64,000 nt of DNA, from assembly GCA_963573385.1 (NCBI GenBank), contig CAUYLG010026600.1:124001-188000 (forward strand), in the 5' to 3' direction. The DNA comes from Cacajao melanocephalus (lineage: Eukaryota > Chordata > Mammalia > Primates > Pitheciidae). The notes under the pieces were generated by a model. It did not search any database, had not been told where the DNA came from, and saw nothing but the letters and a program-made list of their open reading frames with translations. The position numbers were made by a program, and so were the translations under genes. Positions 7,400 through 21,900 of this stretch are shown here, piece by piece (the stretch's first letter is position 1; every line of letters begins with the position of its first letter).

Positions 7400-10300
7400 T
7401 CAAATAGTTTTGTGATTCTCTGGCAAGAGAACTGGACTAAGCGATGCCTATTTTAAATGAACATAGTTGAAGGGCCGTATTTTACTTTGGGTGGATTCAT
7501 TGTGCTTTTGACAATTATATTAAACTCAAACTGACCTTGCCTTATTATCATTCTTTAAGAACAGAAACACAGATCTCTGAAAACAGTAAGGCTGAATTTA
7601 CAACACTAATTTAGAGTGATACTTCACTAGGCAAGTGTATCTTAAACTTTTCTATTTAGTTTTTTAACAATATTGTATAACTTATGCCTGGGAATAAAAC
7701 TTTAATGGTAGAAATTAATAATGAATGACTATTGCAATAATTGCATGGTTATTTAATTTGACAAGATATGTTGCATTGAAATTGTAAAGAGAAGGAAACT
7801 CTATATCTGCTAATTCTACTACTAATAAAAAGATTGCAGAGGTTTCAGTAAAGTTGTGTTTAAGAGTGGTAACAATTGGATTTGCCTCCTTCCCTGCATA
7901 TAAACCCTAATTTCTGATAAATTTCATTTGTATAACTCAGTATTTAAAAGATAGTTTGTGTTGACAATAGACTGCAGCATATTTTCAAATAAGCATGCAG
8001 AATACATCTTAGTTTAAATGTTCAAATAAATACATTGGAAAGTTTTCTTTTCCCTTGACCTAAATTACTTCTCAGCTGTATATTTACATAATCATAGCTA
8101 TAAAGTATAGTGTAAGTTAACTCATTTATAACATTATTGCCAACTTCTGAATTATGTTTTCGTGTAATGTAGAAGTTAACTGTATGCACAAAAATGGACA
8201 TTATAAAAACCTTAATTTCTTTAAAAACTTATTCTTCACATTGAAAAGTAAATGCAGACACTTGAGAGAATTAATTGCATGTTATGTCTTGCAGATCTTT
8301 ATTGGTTGTGGGGTGTTTTTTTGTTGTGGTTTCTTGGAAACTTGAAACATTTATTCCATAGTAGCCATTGCCAAACATTACAGTTTCAAATTTAAAGTGT
8401 GGTGTTCTTAGTTAAGACTCATAAATCAATTGATTATATGTAGAAAGTTAGTAGAAGCATAGTTTCTTAGTTTAACATACAATTTATCTTTGATTCTGAA
8501 AAAAACACAAGTAGATTTGTGTACAAACTATACTGCATGGCTTAAAATGTTTTTGTCCTCGAAAGATGTGCCTGAATTTCTTTCTGAACACTTATACTTA
8601 TTTCAGATGGATTTATGCATATGAAATGACTATCTTTAGGAGCCTTGTTCAAGATAGAAGCCCTACGCAAAACTTTTCCTTTCTGAAGGCATCTACAAAG
8701 TCATAGGCTACATTAAAAGTAAATGTATTATATTTCTGTAATTGGTAATATTTTCATTAACAATTAATTTTAATTTATGATTTGTAAATTTATTAAGATT
8801 ATAGAGAAAAGAATACATAAAATCATGTTAGCACTACAAATTGTTGGGATTCATATTTTAGAAAAACTATTAACTTTATTATATTCATTTATAGTTAAAT
8901 GAATAATGCATTGATTTCTAACTTTTTAGAATTAGGATGATTTATTACTTTCTACTTATATGTTCTCTCCTCATTTAAAATTGCTACATTTGATATTAAA
9001 TAAAAATAAATTAAATTTCACTTTGATATAAATTGTTTAAGAAACTTTTTGACCAGTTGTTCAAAAGAAACCCCTTAGAATAAATCTAATAAAATTATAG
9101 TGTCTTAAATCTATAGTAATTGCAGATCAAATAAAGATTAGATTTACTTCTGTATTGCAACATATAGAAAAAATTTGCACTCAATAATATTTTTAAATAT
9201 TCTGATAAATGGCTGGGTTAATTTTCTTCAAAAGTAAATATATGCATTTATCTGGGAAATTATTTATGGATAAATAAAGAACACAAGATGTTGAATATAT
9301 CATTAATTCTGTAGCATCTTCCTACACTACATAAATTGAGTAGTAAATATTACAGCAGTAATTTTCCTGTAGTTTGCAGTACTATTTAAAACAATGTTTT
9401 TGATACATAATAAAAAACTGACAAAGCTACCAAGATTTTTAAGTTATCTGACAATATTAAAAAAGAAATATTTTAAGTTACAAAATTACAAGTTTATCTA
9501 ATAAACATGCTTGATTTTTACTCAGATACATATTATCTCTTACACGTGCCATTCTTTAGTTCCTGGGAATTCTTGCAAATAAATCTGAAAGTGAGGAATT
9601 TATGGGATATAAAATTTTACGTTACAGACAAACTTTTGTAGTTATTGATAGCTTTGTTTAGTTACTGTACCCTCAAACAGTTGGTCAGTGTAAGTGAGTT
9701 TGAGATTAGGTTGCAAAATAAATTATTGTACCATCTGTACTTTAGTTCTGTCAGTATAAATCATAACTTTTATACTATCAGGAATGTATGAATGCTCACA
9801 TTTTTATTTTACAATATTATTTTTAAGCAGATTATATTGCTTATTTTTATTTAATAGACACTGACAAAAAGGATACCTCTCAAGTATTAGGCATGTATAA
9901 TACTTAGCAGTCATTATACCCAAGACTCTCTTTCATCTGGACCACCCACAAACATTACCCAGTTTGAGAACGTAGACTTTGGTTTACATAATGTACAATT
10001 TTAAAAGAATAAAATGCATTTCTTAAATTCTTATGTATTTTAGTGTTGCATACTAAAAATTCATAATAGTTTTTAAGAATAAATCAAGTATCATACAATT
10101 TTTTTCACTTAAATTTTGAACGAAAATATTATTTTGCTCTTTACTAAGTGCTATTGTAATATTATGCCACTGTTCAGAAGTGTGGAGTTCACATCTATAA
10201 ATACAACTTTTTAATATTCTACCACTTTATTTTCAAATAATTTTTATAGTTGAATTGCTTCTTTACAAGATCAGTCTGACCATGCAGATGATTACTTAAC

Positions 10301-10980
10301 ATTTTTAAAATTGATACATAATATTTATACGTATTTTTATTACTTTACCATTATTAAAGCTATTTATGAAGTTGAAGAGAATAATGTAATCATTTTAGTT
10401 TATGGTTTATATTTTTTTCTTTTTGCTCCATGTACAACTATTGATTTATGATCTGTGTTTTATTTTTATAGATAGGTATCCAAAATTACATCTTATTATT
10501 AGATTTTTGTTTTCTCAAAGACCAAGGAACATATATTTTTACTTTGGACTTGTAACTAGGTCAAATTAGTGGCTACATAGTTATGATCACGAAGTTTAAA
10601 TAATTGCTGTTATATATATATATTTTAATCTCTTTTATTAGGTGAAGTTAGTGTCCACATATGCACTGTGAATTAAAGCATTAACAAAGGAAATCAAGCA
10701 ATGCTCTTATTCTCATCCTCCTCCACAAATAAATCATAATTCATTAACATATATTTTTACCAAATGTAATGTACATGAACAAATATATGGATAACTGTTT
10801 TAACCGAAAGACTGTTTTGATTTGAATGATGTGAACTATTGCTTCAATTTTATTTCTCAATTTGTTTAAAAAATGTTTATCCTCTGTGTTGATCTCACAA
10901 TGACTAAGCATGAAACATTTGGTTGTTTATATTTATTTACATTGCAAAGATTTTTTTTTTCTGTATCAGTGAACATATAC
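7400..10980. other. AT-rich intronic block without recognisable repeats
   Basis: About 3.6 kb of strongly AT-rich sequence. I could not identify an Alu, L1, LTR or MIR in it, nor an ORF worth calling. Confidence 0.5.
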
Positions 10981-10982
10981 TC

Positions 10983-11175
10983 TAGATTAGTGGTCTTGAG
11001 GGGTCACAGTGGAACCTCCTGAAAAGCTTTGAGGGCGCTAAGGCCAGGGCATCCCCAATCCTAAGAGATTCTGATTTTATCGTTCTGCTGGTGTCATGGA
11101 TGTGGGCTCTGTTAGTTTCCCTGGTGATTCTGATGTACAGCCAAGGTTGGGAACCACCATTCTTGTTCACAGTGA
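10983..11175 (-). mobile_element. MER5A-like hAT-Charlie remnant
   Basis: Terminal motifs TAGTGGTCTTGAGG and GGTTGGGAACCACCA and the internal CTGGTGATTCTGATG match the non-autonomous DNA transposon MER5A in antisense orientation. It is diverged. Confidence 0.65.
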
Positions 11176-11935
<760 letters not shown>

Positions 11936-12734
11936 ACGCTAATTTTTTAATGCTGGAAACAAGACATGGTTAACATGAATTCTTTCTTGTCAACAAATAA
12001 TTACTTATAGTACCTATTGTACTGGAATACATGAAAATATTTAATTCTTGGGTAGTTTTTAAAATTCTTGGGTATTTAAGATGTTAAAATATGATAGTTG
12101 ATTTTCCCCACTTGGGGTTTTCTTTCTACATTGAGTCATTTACAAACAGAATTTACGGAAGCTATCTCAGATGGTTAAAGATCCTGCAAAAGATAGATGT
12201 TTAACACCTGTTTAAATACCGTTATGATCTTAGCAGTGGGACCTGTGTGATGGGTGAATGCAATAATCATTTCTTTGGAAATACATGGTGATTTTGTATG
12301 TCAGCTGCTTCATTTTGCGCAAGAAGGAAAATGAGTTCTATCTACATTGTGAAGTTGATGACTTAGCCTCTTCGCCTCTCAGTTTTCCTTTCCTCCTTGT
12401 CAATGTGCCTTCTTTCCATGGCTGGGTCCTCTCCTGCCATTTGTTAGCTGCATTTCCAGAGCCTGTGTGCCATGGGATCTCAAAGTTCAGAATTCTTTCT
12501 TTTCTTCTCTGTACCTTTACCTCCATAAAAAAAGATTGATCTTTTTCTTATTGAGCTATCACTGACTTTGTTTATTTGAATAGAAAATTGAACTAAGATG
12601 TTAAATAGATGATCATGACAAAGTATTAGCTCTTACAGAAAATGACTTAAATCACCCAGAAATTTAAGCCTTAGAGTAAGTTTCAATAGCAGGTAAGAAG
12701 CTTCAGAATGTATTAGATGTCAGAAAGGATTCTA
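11936..12734. other. Intronic, nothing recognised
   Basis: Small frames on both strands near 12285-12539 have no recognisable product. Confidence 0.4.
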
Positions 12735-12838
12735 ATTTGTTTAATCATCACATCAACTTTATGAAGTAATTATTATTACAGATTTTACAGATGAGGAATG
12801 TGAGGATATAAAATTAGCTATCCCACGGTCAAACAGAT
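12735..12838 (+). repeat. MIR remnant, cut by an Alu
   Basis: TTTACAGATGAGGAATGTGA and the surrounding sequence match the MIR core in sense orientation. Its 3' end is interrupted by the adjoining Alu. Confidence 0.7.
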
Positions 12839-13165
12839 GGGTTATTTATTTGTTATTTATTTACTTATTATTTATTTATTTTGAGGCAGAGTCTCGCTCT
12901 GTTGCCCCGATTTGAGTGCATTGGCGTAATCTCGGCTCACTGCAACCCCCATCTCCCAGTTCAAGTGATTTTCATGCCTCCGCCCCCTGAGGAGCTGGGG
13001 TTTCAGGTAGGCCCCACCACAAATGGCTAATATTTTTTATTTTTAATAGAAATGAAGTTTCCAAATGTTGGCCAGATCTTGCACTATCCACCTCAGGTGA
13101 TCCTCCCACCTCAGCTTTCCAAAGTGCTGGGATTATAGGTCTGAGCCATGGCGCCCAGCCAGGAT
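12839..13165 (-). mobile_element. Alu element (diverged)
   Basis: An antisense Alu with a TTATT-rich tail expanded into a TTAT microsatellite, then TTTGAGGCAGAGTCTCGCTC and an end near GCGCCCAGCC. There are many substitutions and small deletions. Confidence 0.92.
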
Positions 13166-13623
13166 GGGTAATTTAAACATTAAGTTCACTTTATCACTGT
13201 AAAATTTTTTTTTCCTTTTGATTAGAAATATTTACAAACATCCCAAATAATTAAGAGTTTATTATAATAAACCCACATATAACTGTCTCATAAATTTAAC
13301 AACTATTAAAAAATTTGCCATATTTGCTCCTTCTATTTAGTTTTGACTTATCATTAAAAACATTTTTCAGATGATATAGCAAGAAAAGAAGACAGAAATT
13401 TGAGAGTCCTTGGCTACTAGGATGGATGGCCAGGTTTATCATGTCAAAGGCTAAGGTAACATGACTATAAATGAATAGTGTGAAGATCAGAAGGACACTT
13501 AGATTTGTGACTTCACATTTAGAGCTGAGTAGATAATGGATGTTTGTAAGGTTTTGGTGGGAGAGAAATAAACTCTGGAGATCTGCAGTAATTTCTATGA
13601 ATGCATAAGTTTAATATGGCAGA
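13166..13623. other. Intronic, nothing recognised
   Basis: AT-rich unique sequence. Confidence 0.4.
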
Positions 13624-13860
13624 GTCTATTAGTCTGGTTGGGCTGATGTGACAAAATACCACATACTGGATGGCTTAAGCCACAGATATATATTTCTCAC
13701 AGATCTGGAGGCTTCAAGTTCATGATCAAAGCGTGGACAAATTTGGTGGCTGGGGAGGGCTGTCTTCCTGGCTTACAGATGGCCACCTTCTCACCGAGTC
13801 CTCATGTGGCCTTTCCTCTGTGTACGTGTCGTGAGAGAGCAATAGGTTGGGATAGGATGA
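13624..13860 (-). mobile_element. MaLR-type LTR remnant (MLT1-like)
   Basis: TTAGTCTGGTTGGGCTGATG, TGGATGGCTTAAGCC and CTCACAGATCTGGAGGCTTC match a common mammalian LTR class read in antisense. The family name is my best guess; membership of the LTR class is more secure. Confidence 0.6.
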
Positions 13861-13983
13861 AGTGATGGCACAGAGATCAGTTCGAAAGTTGCTGCCTTTC
13901 TTAGGAGTGATAGGATGGTCCTCTAAATCGGTACTCTACAGAAGAACTTCCTGTGTTGGTGGACGTGCTTTATTTTCTGTCCT

Positions 13984-14130
13984 GTCCAATATGGTAGCCA
14001 TTGGCCGTAGGTACTTATTGAGCACTTGAAATGTGGCAGGGTAAACAAGGAGCTAAAATTTTAATTTTATTTAATTGTAATTTGTTCAAGTTTAAATAGC
14101 TTTATGTGGCTAGTGGCTGTGATGTTGGAC
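13984..14130. mobile_element. Short palindromic DNA-transposon remnant
   Basis: The ends are imperfect inverted repeats: GTCCAATATGGTAGCCATTG at the left, and at the right a sequence whose complement reads GTCCAACATCACAGCCACTA. It has an AT-rich middle. This fits a dispersed non-autonomous DNA transposon, probably hAT; I do not assign a family. Confidence 0.6.
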
Positions 14131-14302
14131 AAAAAATTCTAAATGACTGTAGTGGCCGTGGAAATGGAGAAGAAAGGCCAGATTCAGGAAGCTTTTCTGA
14201 GTTTACATTTACAGTGTTTAGTAACCAATTTTATTTAAAGGGAGAATATGAATCAAGCTTTGTGAAGTGTGAAACTGGAGATACGTTGGTGCCATTTCTT
14301 TA

Positions 14303-14432
14303 ATTAAATTTAACTCAATTTTAAGTTCTGGGATACCTGTACAGGACAGGCAGGTTTGTTATATTGGTAGACATGTGCTACGGTGATTTTCTGCACCTAT
14401 TAACCCATCACCTAGGTACTAAGCCCCATTTA
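14303..14432 (-). mobile_element. L1 3' end fragment
   Basis: TTTTAAGTTCTGGGATACCT, GCAGGTTTGTTATATTGGTA and CCCATCACCTAGGTACTAAG match the antisense L1 3' UTR. Only about 130 bp is present. Confidence 0.85.
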
Positions 14433-17400
14433 ATGAGATAGGAAATAAAGGAGTTGAGATTGAGATTGGTGAAAAAAGGAGTGCATTTTTAAAGATAATG
14501 ATAGCAGGAGCTGTCCAGTATATGGTATGCCGCTTGGACAGGGAGCTTGAGTGTTAAGTCCACTCTCCACTTGTCAATTTGATCTGGAAGCTGTGGGCAG
14601 AGATTAGATGACTGAATCAAAACAGGTGATGTGAAGAGAATGCCAAAGATGAATCCTGGGGAAGAGCAACAGTTAAGGGAAGGGTTTGGCAGAAAAGGGA
14701 CCAAGAAAGCCTGAGAAGGAAAAAGGAATGACAGTGAGAATGAGAACAGGAGATGGGAGTGGGGAGGGTGGGATTGAGAGAGAGAAAAAGAGAGTAGGGA
14801 GAAGGAGGAGGATAGAATCTTGAGACTGTGATGATCCAAAAGCACATAGGTAAAGACTTCAAGCGAGATACAGAATCAGTGTCCAACACTGCAGAAAGGA
14901 CATCTGCGACGAAGCCTAGAAATAGGTCACTGCATTTGACAAGTAAGTCTTGGTCGCCTAACAAGAGTAGTTTTAATAGAATGGTGGGAAGAGATGTCAA
15001 AATGTGATGGATTAAGGAATGAGCTGGAGTTGAAGAAATAAAGACCAGTACAACCACTCTTCACTAACTTTGACAGTGAAACAGAAAGAGAACAGAATAA
15101 GTGGGAAGATGGATGTGAGTTTACAGAAATAAATGATTTATGATGAAATAAACTTTAGAATATATGTAGCTTTTGATCTAAGATCCAGATGGGAATATGT
15201 GATTGAAAGAATATTAAGGAAAAATTGACGATAGCAGCAGATGCAAAAGAGAGGTGACGGGTTCCATCTTATTGTTTTGCCCTGGGGAAGAGGAGAGAGA
15301 GGTTGTGTCTTGTACATGCTGCTGTATGTCTAAGAACCTTTATTTTCTTGTTAATATTTTAAACAGGAAACAATGATTTCCTTTCTGAATTTCTGAAAAT
15401 AAACACATCATAAACTTGAATATGCTTAAATGAAGTAGAAAACTCATTTTCAAATGATTTAAAATAATTATTGTCTTTAAATAGAGAATCATCAACAATT
15501 ACATAGTATGTATTACTATAAATTATTTTCTATCTCAATGTGTTGCCCTGAGATATAATGGCAAATTTCTATAACCAACTGAATTAAATGGGGCTAACTC
15601 TAGGTTTCCTGAGAAATATGAGATATGCTTAATAGAAAATTGTAAAGATAGAAATTAGTTTTAACCCCAATAGAAAAGTATAGTAAAATGATTTAAAGAA
15701 TGATTGAGGATAGGCTGGTTCAACTCCCAAGTTCACCATTAATCATATGACATTGCTGAAGTTACTTGAAATAAGGATTTGAGTACCTCTCTCATGCAAT
15801 GGGGAAGAAATTAAGAGACTCCTGAGCTTATGAAAATACCTTGCCCTGGGCTTCATGATGCCCAATAAATGAAAGCAATTCATTAAAACCCATGGGAAAC
15901 TTCAATAAAATTAATATAGTCTTCATGTGAGATCTCATATAAATTCTCTGTAAGGAGCACTCATTTACAAGATTTTTATAAATAGACTTTGCATACTGTA
16001 TGGTAAAATCCTCTGATTTATTGCATCTACATTTATTGTGCTTCTCTGGAAAGATGACTGTAAATTATTGAACAACTCTAGAATAAAATGGAGAACACAA
16101 GTTTAGCTGGAGTAAAAATGTTTCATTCCTGAGGCTTGAATTTTTTTCTCCAACTTAAAGATGAACATGTGCTACATTTTAGGGTGACTGGATCCTGATA
16201 GGTGTGTAACCAAAGGCCTCAAGCACTTTGATTCACAGCCTTTTTGAGAGGACAAGTGGAGAAACCATCGTAGTGATTCTTACATATTCTGTAAACCTGT
16301 GGGTAGAAATGGTCTTGGGAAAAATTTTGTGTCATGTCATCTGTCAGGCATTGGAAAGCCATGTGCCTCCAGATTCCAAAGTAGAAGGTGGGAACTTTGT
16401 CCTGCACCCTAGATTTTCACCTTTGTATTCTGTTATGGTTCATTATCTCTGTTGTTCTCTACTTCACTCAGCATTTATCCACTCAGCCATCGTTAGAGTT
16501 TTTATTGATTGAGGAGAGAGGTGAAGTGGGTAGCAGATATCCTTGATGTCAAACTAATGCTACCAGACAAGGCAAACCTGATAGCCATGGTAGAGAAGAT
16601 GGAGCAGGTAGAAGAAAAGTCTGGAATCTGTGCTCCATGAGTGAAAACAGGACTACCCTGAGAAACAGAAGACGCAGGGAGACACAGCAAGGTTCTTTAA
16701 CTTGATGAAAATCATCACGTGGAAGGCAGTCTTACTGTCCAATGCTTTGTCTTGTTTTAGGCGTGAGAGTGAGGCTCTGTGTGCAGGTGTTTTGGCAAGA
16801 AGATCTCTATTCTACATAAGGAAGAGTGTTCTATTAAGGGAGTTTCTCTCCTACAAAAGGAAGGGCTGTTTGAGGAACTCATGAGCACATTTCCACAGAA
16901 GATGAATAAATGTGTTGGGGGCTATTGGCCACCACCCTAGAGGGCATCTTTGGGTTGCAGGTTGGGCTACATAATTTTAAACATTCCATCCAACATCTTT
17001 TGGCATAAGATGAGGTCCTCAGAAGTGACTTTTCATGGTGAGATAGCACTTACTGCCAATCCCAGTGAAAGATAAAATTCCATCACATAAAAAAATAACT
17101 TTTTTTTTAGCCCAACACCTTGCTCATAGTAATAGTACTTTTCTTTTAAAAAGGAAAGCTTGTCAATTTCAACTTTAAATTATTTATCTGATTTCTATTC
17201 ATGTTATCAGTGATAATAATTTAAAAAATAATGAATAAACTATATATACTTATCCTAGAGATAGGAACTGAAACTAATTTATAAGTAATTGTTTGCTATT
17301 GCCAATATCAAGAATATATACTGTCTCATCTCTTCTGGTCGCAAACACATTCATCATTGTAAGCCCTCAAATAACCTTCTTGGGCAAAGCAGGACCAACA

Positions 17401-17530
17401 TTATGGTAGTGCTGGGAAGGGAAGTTTCATATGACCTTTCTCTATGCACAAAGTAATTCGTGTCCACATCCAATCCTTTGGGGACATTATCAAAAGGACT
17501 GAGGTCACTGTATACAAATTCTTTCTGTTT
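14433..17530. other. Intronic, no gene recognised
   Basis: Mixed AT-rich DNA with a purine-rich patch at about 14640-14830. Several frames of 60-146 codons occur, the longest on the minus strand opposite the purine-rich patch, where Leu/Ser/Pro-rich translation is expected. None has a domain I recognise. Confidence 0.4.
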
Positions 17531-17531
17531 C

Positions 17532-17833
17532 CCAGGTACAGTGGCTCATGCCTGTAATCCCAGCACTATGGGAGGCTAAGGCAGGAGGATAGCTTGGGTT
17601 GAGGAGTTTGAGATTAGCTTGGGCAAGATGATGATACTCTATCTCTACAAGAAATTTTTAAAACATTACTCGGGCTTGACCGTGCCTGCCTGTGGTCCCA
17701 ACTACACAGGAGGCTGAGGTGGGAAAATCACTTTAATCCATGAGCTTGAGGCCACAATGAACAGTATTCATGCCACTCTGCTACAACCTGGACTACAGAG
17801 CAAGAATCTTGTCTAAAAAATTTTTTTAAAAAT
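17532..17833 (+). mobile_element. Alu element (old)
   Basis: CAGTGGCTCATGCCTGTAAT through to an A/T-rich tail, both arms present but well diverged. Confidence 0.92.
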
Positions 17834-17889
17834 TCCTGCTCTCAGGGAATTCCACCTATTCAATAAACAAGTTCTGCCATGAAAATTTT

Positions 17890-18060
17890 ATCATCGTATC
17901 TTATTCATTCCCCACAAAAATTCAACATCATGGGCAAAATCAGTTTTCTTTAACAAAGGGGTAACTAAGACTTAGAGAAGTTAAGAATGGGCGAATGTTC
18001 TCATAGGTATGGCGCATCCGGAATTCAAACCCAGGAACACCTGGCTCTTAGTCTCTTGAG
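17890..18060 (+). repeat. MIR remnant
   Basis: GGGGTAACTAAGACTTAGAG, then TTCAAACCCAGGAACACCTG, follow the MIR layout in sense orientation. Confidence 0.6.
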
Positions 18061-18273
18061 TTTACTCTCACTATTACCTAATACTGCCCACTCTCCCACA
18101 AGTCTTCTCCCATGTCTAGTTGCTCTGTTATTTCTTTTTTGTTTTTTTGTTTTAGAGGAAAGGAAGTGGGGGAGAATAGCAGGAGTGGATAAAGTATAAA
18201 ATTATTTGGTACATAAACGGTAATGTCAATTGCTTCATCCAGAATGTGTGTTGTTGTGGCAGCTTGGTGTAAG

Positions 18274-18490
18274 GCAGGGGTGGTGTCCAATCTTTTGGCT
18301 TCTGGGGGCCACATTGGAAGAAGAATTGTCTTGGGGCACACATAAAATATACTAACACTAATGATAGCTGACGAGCTAAAAAAAAATCACAAAAATGTTT
18401 TAAGAAAGTTTAGGAATTTGCGTTGAGCCACATTCAAAGCTCTCCTGGGCTGCAAGCAGCCCGCAGGTTGGGAGTTGGACAATCTTCCTG
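18274..18490 (+). mobile_element. hAT-type non-autonomous DNA transposon (MER30-like)
   Basis: It starts CAGGGGTGGTGTCCAATC, contains GGAAGAAGAATTGTCTTGGG, and ends TTGGACAATCTTCCTG, so the ends are inverted (CAGG...CCTG, TCCAA/TTGGA). I recognise the family as a common dispersed hAT element; the exact MER name is uncertain. Confidence 0.7.
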
Positions 18491-18836
18491 TAAGGAATGA
18501 GCATGGGCTTAAGAGTCAGAGAGGCCTTGACTCCCAGGGTGCTTTCAGCAGTTCTTGTAAAATGGGGATTGGTCCATCCAGTTTAAGGCAGCACCCAGAG
18601 AAGCAATGGAGCAAATGTGTGGTGAAACGTGGCTGGAGTTTCCTTCCTGTCAGCAAAGCGCCTCTGCAAAGAGGTGACCACTTCCTGCTGCACTTTAACA
18701 ACACTCCACTGTGCCCGCTCTCTAGATGCTGAGCTGGTCGAAAAGATCCATGAGGTTATTTAATTGGTTTCTAATCAAAATTTGGCCTTTTTTTCTATCC
18801 AATTGAACTGCCTCACAGATGTTTTGAAGTAAGTTT
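18491..18836. other. Intronic, nothing recognised
   Basis: Small frames on both strands (about 18475-18732) have no recognisable product. Confidence 0.4.
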
Positions 18837-18844
18837 CCATATAG

Positions 18845-19138
<294 letters not shown>

Positions 19139-19150
19139 CCATATAGGTCT

Positions 19151-21615
19151 TTTTAAGAAGGCCTGGGTAATAAATTCACCCTTAGGAATCACAGTGACCC
19201 TAGATAGCTGTGGAGTTTGGAGGGAAACAAATGTTTTTATAAAGGTCAATCTGAATCTTAAATCATTTAAAATCAGGATATCTCCTGCCCATAGTTAACA
19301 GCAGACTGATGGTTATGGACCGTTAGGCAGGAAGTTGTTGGGCAGGTCTTCTCAGGCAATGGCTTCATGCTGGAGTCCAAATGAAATAGTGAGGAAAAAG
19401 AGAGACCACATACATGAAAATGCTTTCTGGAGGTTTGGCAAAGTATGGCAGGTTTCAGATATATTCTGTGGGTCCCAGGAAGTATCTAAATAAATAAATA
19501 ACATATATATTACATATATAATATTAAGTCACTAATGAAAAGATGAATCCTTTTATATCATTTCAGCTTTGATGTTTTTACACTGAATGTTCATTTTTAT
19601 TCAGTGTGCCTGCAAAGTCTAGTAGAGTAGAGAATTCAGCTCTGAGTGAATAAAATCCTGTTTGCATAGTTTTGCTTTATTGACAAGAAAATGGAGTATT
19701 TGCTGTCAACTAAATTGGATTTCTCCATTAAATTATTTAGTTCCTTAAGATTATTAAAATGATTGACCCAATCTTTACGTTTTTTAAAAAAACTATTTTG
19801 TTGTCTTTATGACTTAGTGGGTGAAACAATTTCACCTACAGTGAGTCAAAGGGGCTATTTTTTGGCAAAATCAAAATTTAAAAAAGAGTACCCAATCTAT
19901 TTTTATGTGTTTTATTTAGTCTTTGATAAGTATATTTCTCATTTCCAAATAACTGCAAAATCTGCGGAACAATAGGAAAGTCTATTGGTTTTTATGTCTT
20001 AAATCTTTAATTGTACGTGCAGAATTAATTTAAATGTATTAGTTTAAAATTTAATTTGTTGTACTGTGGTATTGTGATACAAAGAATGTAAATTTTTTCA
20101 TAGTGAAAATTTCCAAGTTTTCTTAAAGCTGTGGGGGTAATTTTTGATGTTCCTCAATTGTTTTATAAAAGAAGCAACTTGACAAAAGGCCATAATTGCA
20201 GGAATAGAGCTTATCAGTTTTTCCTAACTCCCTTTTTGACTGTGTCCTCAAGAAAGGAAAAGTAAGACCCGTAAATAACTGCAATGGAGACAAATACAAA
20301 TATGCAAAGATTTAAAACACTGTTTTGTCAATTAATATTTGGGGGCTAATAATCTTTCTCAGAAATATGGTAAATCACTGTTTAGGAAATGAAGCTCAGG
20401 TTTTCAATATTGCACCCTACTTACATGGATGTCAAGTTTTCTCACAATGTCAAATTTAGTCAGATAAAATGCAAAATCTGAGCGGTGCAAATTTGCGTTC
20501 TTTTGCAACTGGAGAATATTAATAATATTAAAACAGTATAGCTAAAGACACCATGCAGCACTCAACAATTTCATTTTTTTCCATGTGACAACTAGAGTAG
20601 ATGAACTGTAGAAAAATTAATTGATGGCAGAGCTGGTTTAGGGAAAAAATCATATTCATTCAAATCTGACTTTTAATTAATTCATCTTAATAGCCTGACA
20701 TTTGAAATGCATGGGACAAGATGAAGTGGCTGAAAGGATGCTGCAAATAAGCCAGGGAAACCACAAAATAATGTTTGAGAGTTCCTATTTCCTACCTCTG
20801 GCCGAGTGTAGTAATTTTCTCTTGTCAGTGGAATGCTATCTCCATTGTGGGTTATTTTGTATGGCCCTGAACCTATACTTTTTCTACTGTGTTTTTTTTT
20901 GGTGGTTGTTGTTCTTGTTTGTTTTTTTTGGTGCCATGACAACAGATAATATATTTAATATGGAAAATTATGAAAAAAGAATTTTCCAAGTGGCTTTCCA
21001 ACCTAGTTCCTCTGCCTTCTCCAAGTATTTGGTAAAAGACCATTTTCTAGGGTTGCCCGTGCTTGTGGAATGAGCCCAGGAATCAGACAGACCAAAATCT
21101 GCCAGCACTGAGGAGACCATGCATTTCCTGGAAGTGATCACAGTGACTGCGTGCAAAGGATGTGGTCACTGTTGTCCAGAGGCGTTAAAGGATGCTGCAT
21201 AAAGAACATTTTAATGTCTTTATTTGTGATCATTTTCTCTGAGAATGCGTTTTGTCACACACGTTTTATGTACTACATGGAAAAAGAAACATAGAATGAC
21301 AAATGAATATTGAGTTTAAAAAATAGATTTTTAGTGGAAACGGTTCTTAATTGGAGTACTGTTATTATATGGCAATGGTAATTTAGGCACTGAGGTAAAA
21401 GATACCCCACCAGTGCACCTACTTTGAAAAGGAATAAGTTACCAAGTATTTCATCATGTGTGACTCATATACGGACATGGAAAAATGTTAGACATTTATA
21501 TATAAACAAGATATTTATTAAAGGAAAGGAAGGAAAGAATATAAGGGAAACCTGGAAGAATATCTGCTTTTCTTTTTCTAGATGCACAGTAATTAGAACA
21601 AGATTAAAGGGCATG
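19151..21615. other. Intronic, AT-rich, nothing recognised
   Basis: Contains a short AT/TATA microsatellite at about 19489-19531 and a T/G-rich run at 20888-20933. The 123-codon frame at 20702-21073 crosses that run and has no known domain. Confidence 0.45.

Positions 21616-21900
<285 letters not shown>

Noticed and set aside
20702..21073. 123-codon frame with a hydrophobic centre
   Set aside because: The hydrophobic part is encoded by a T/G-rich low-complexity run, and no homologue is recognised.
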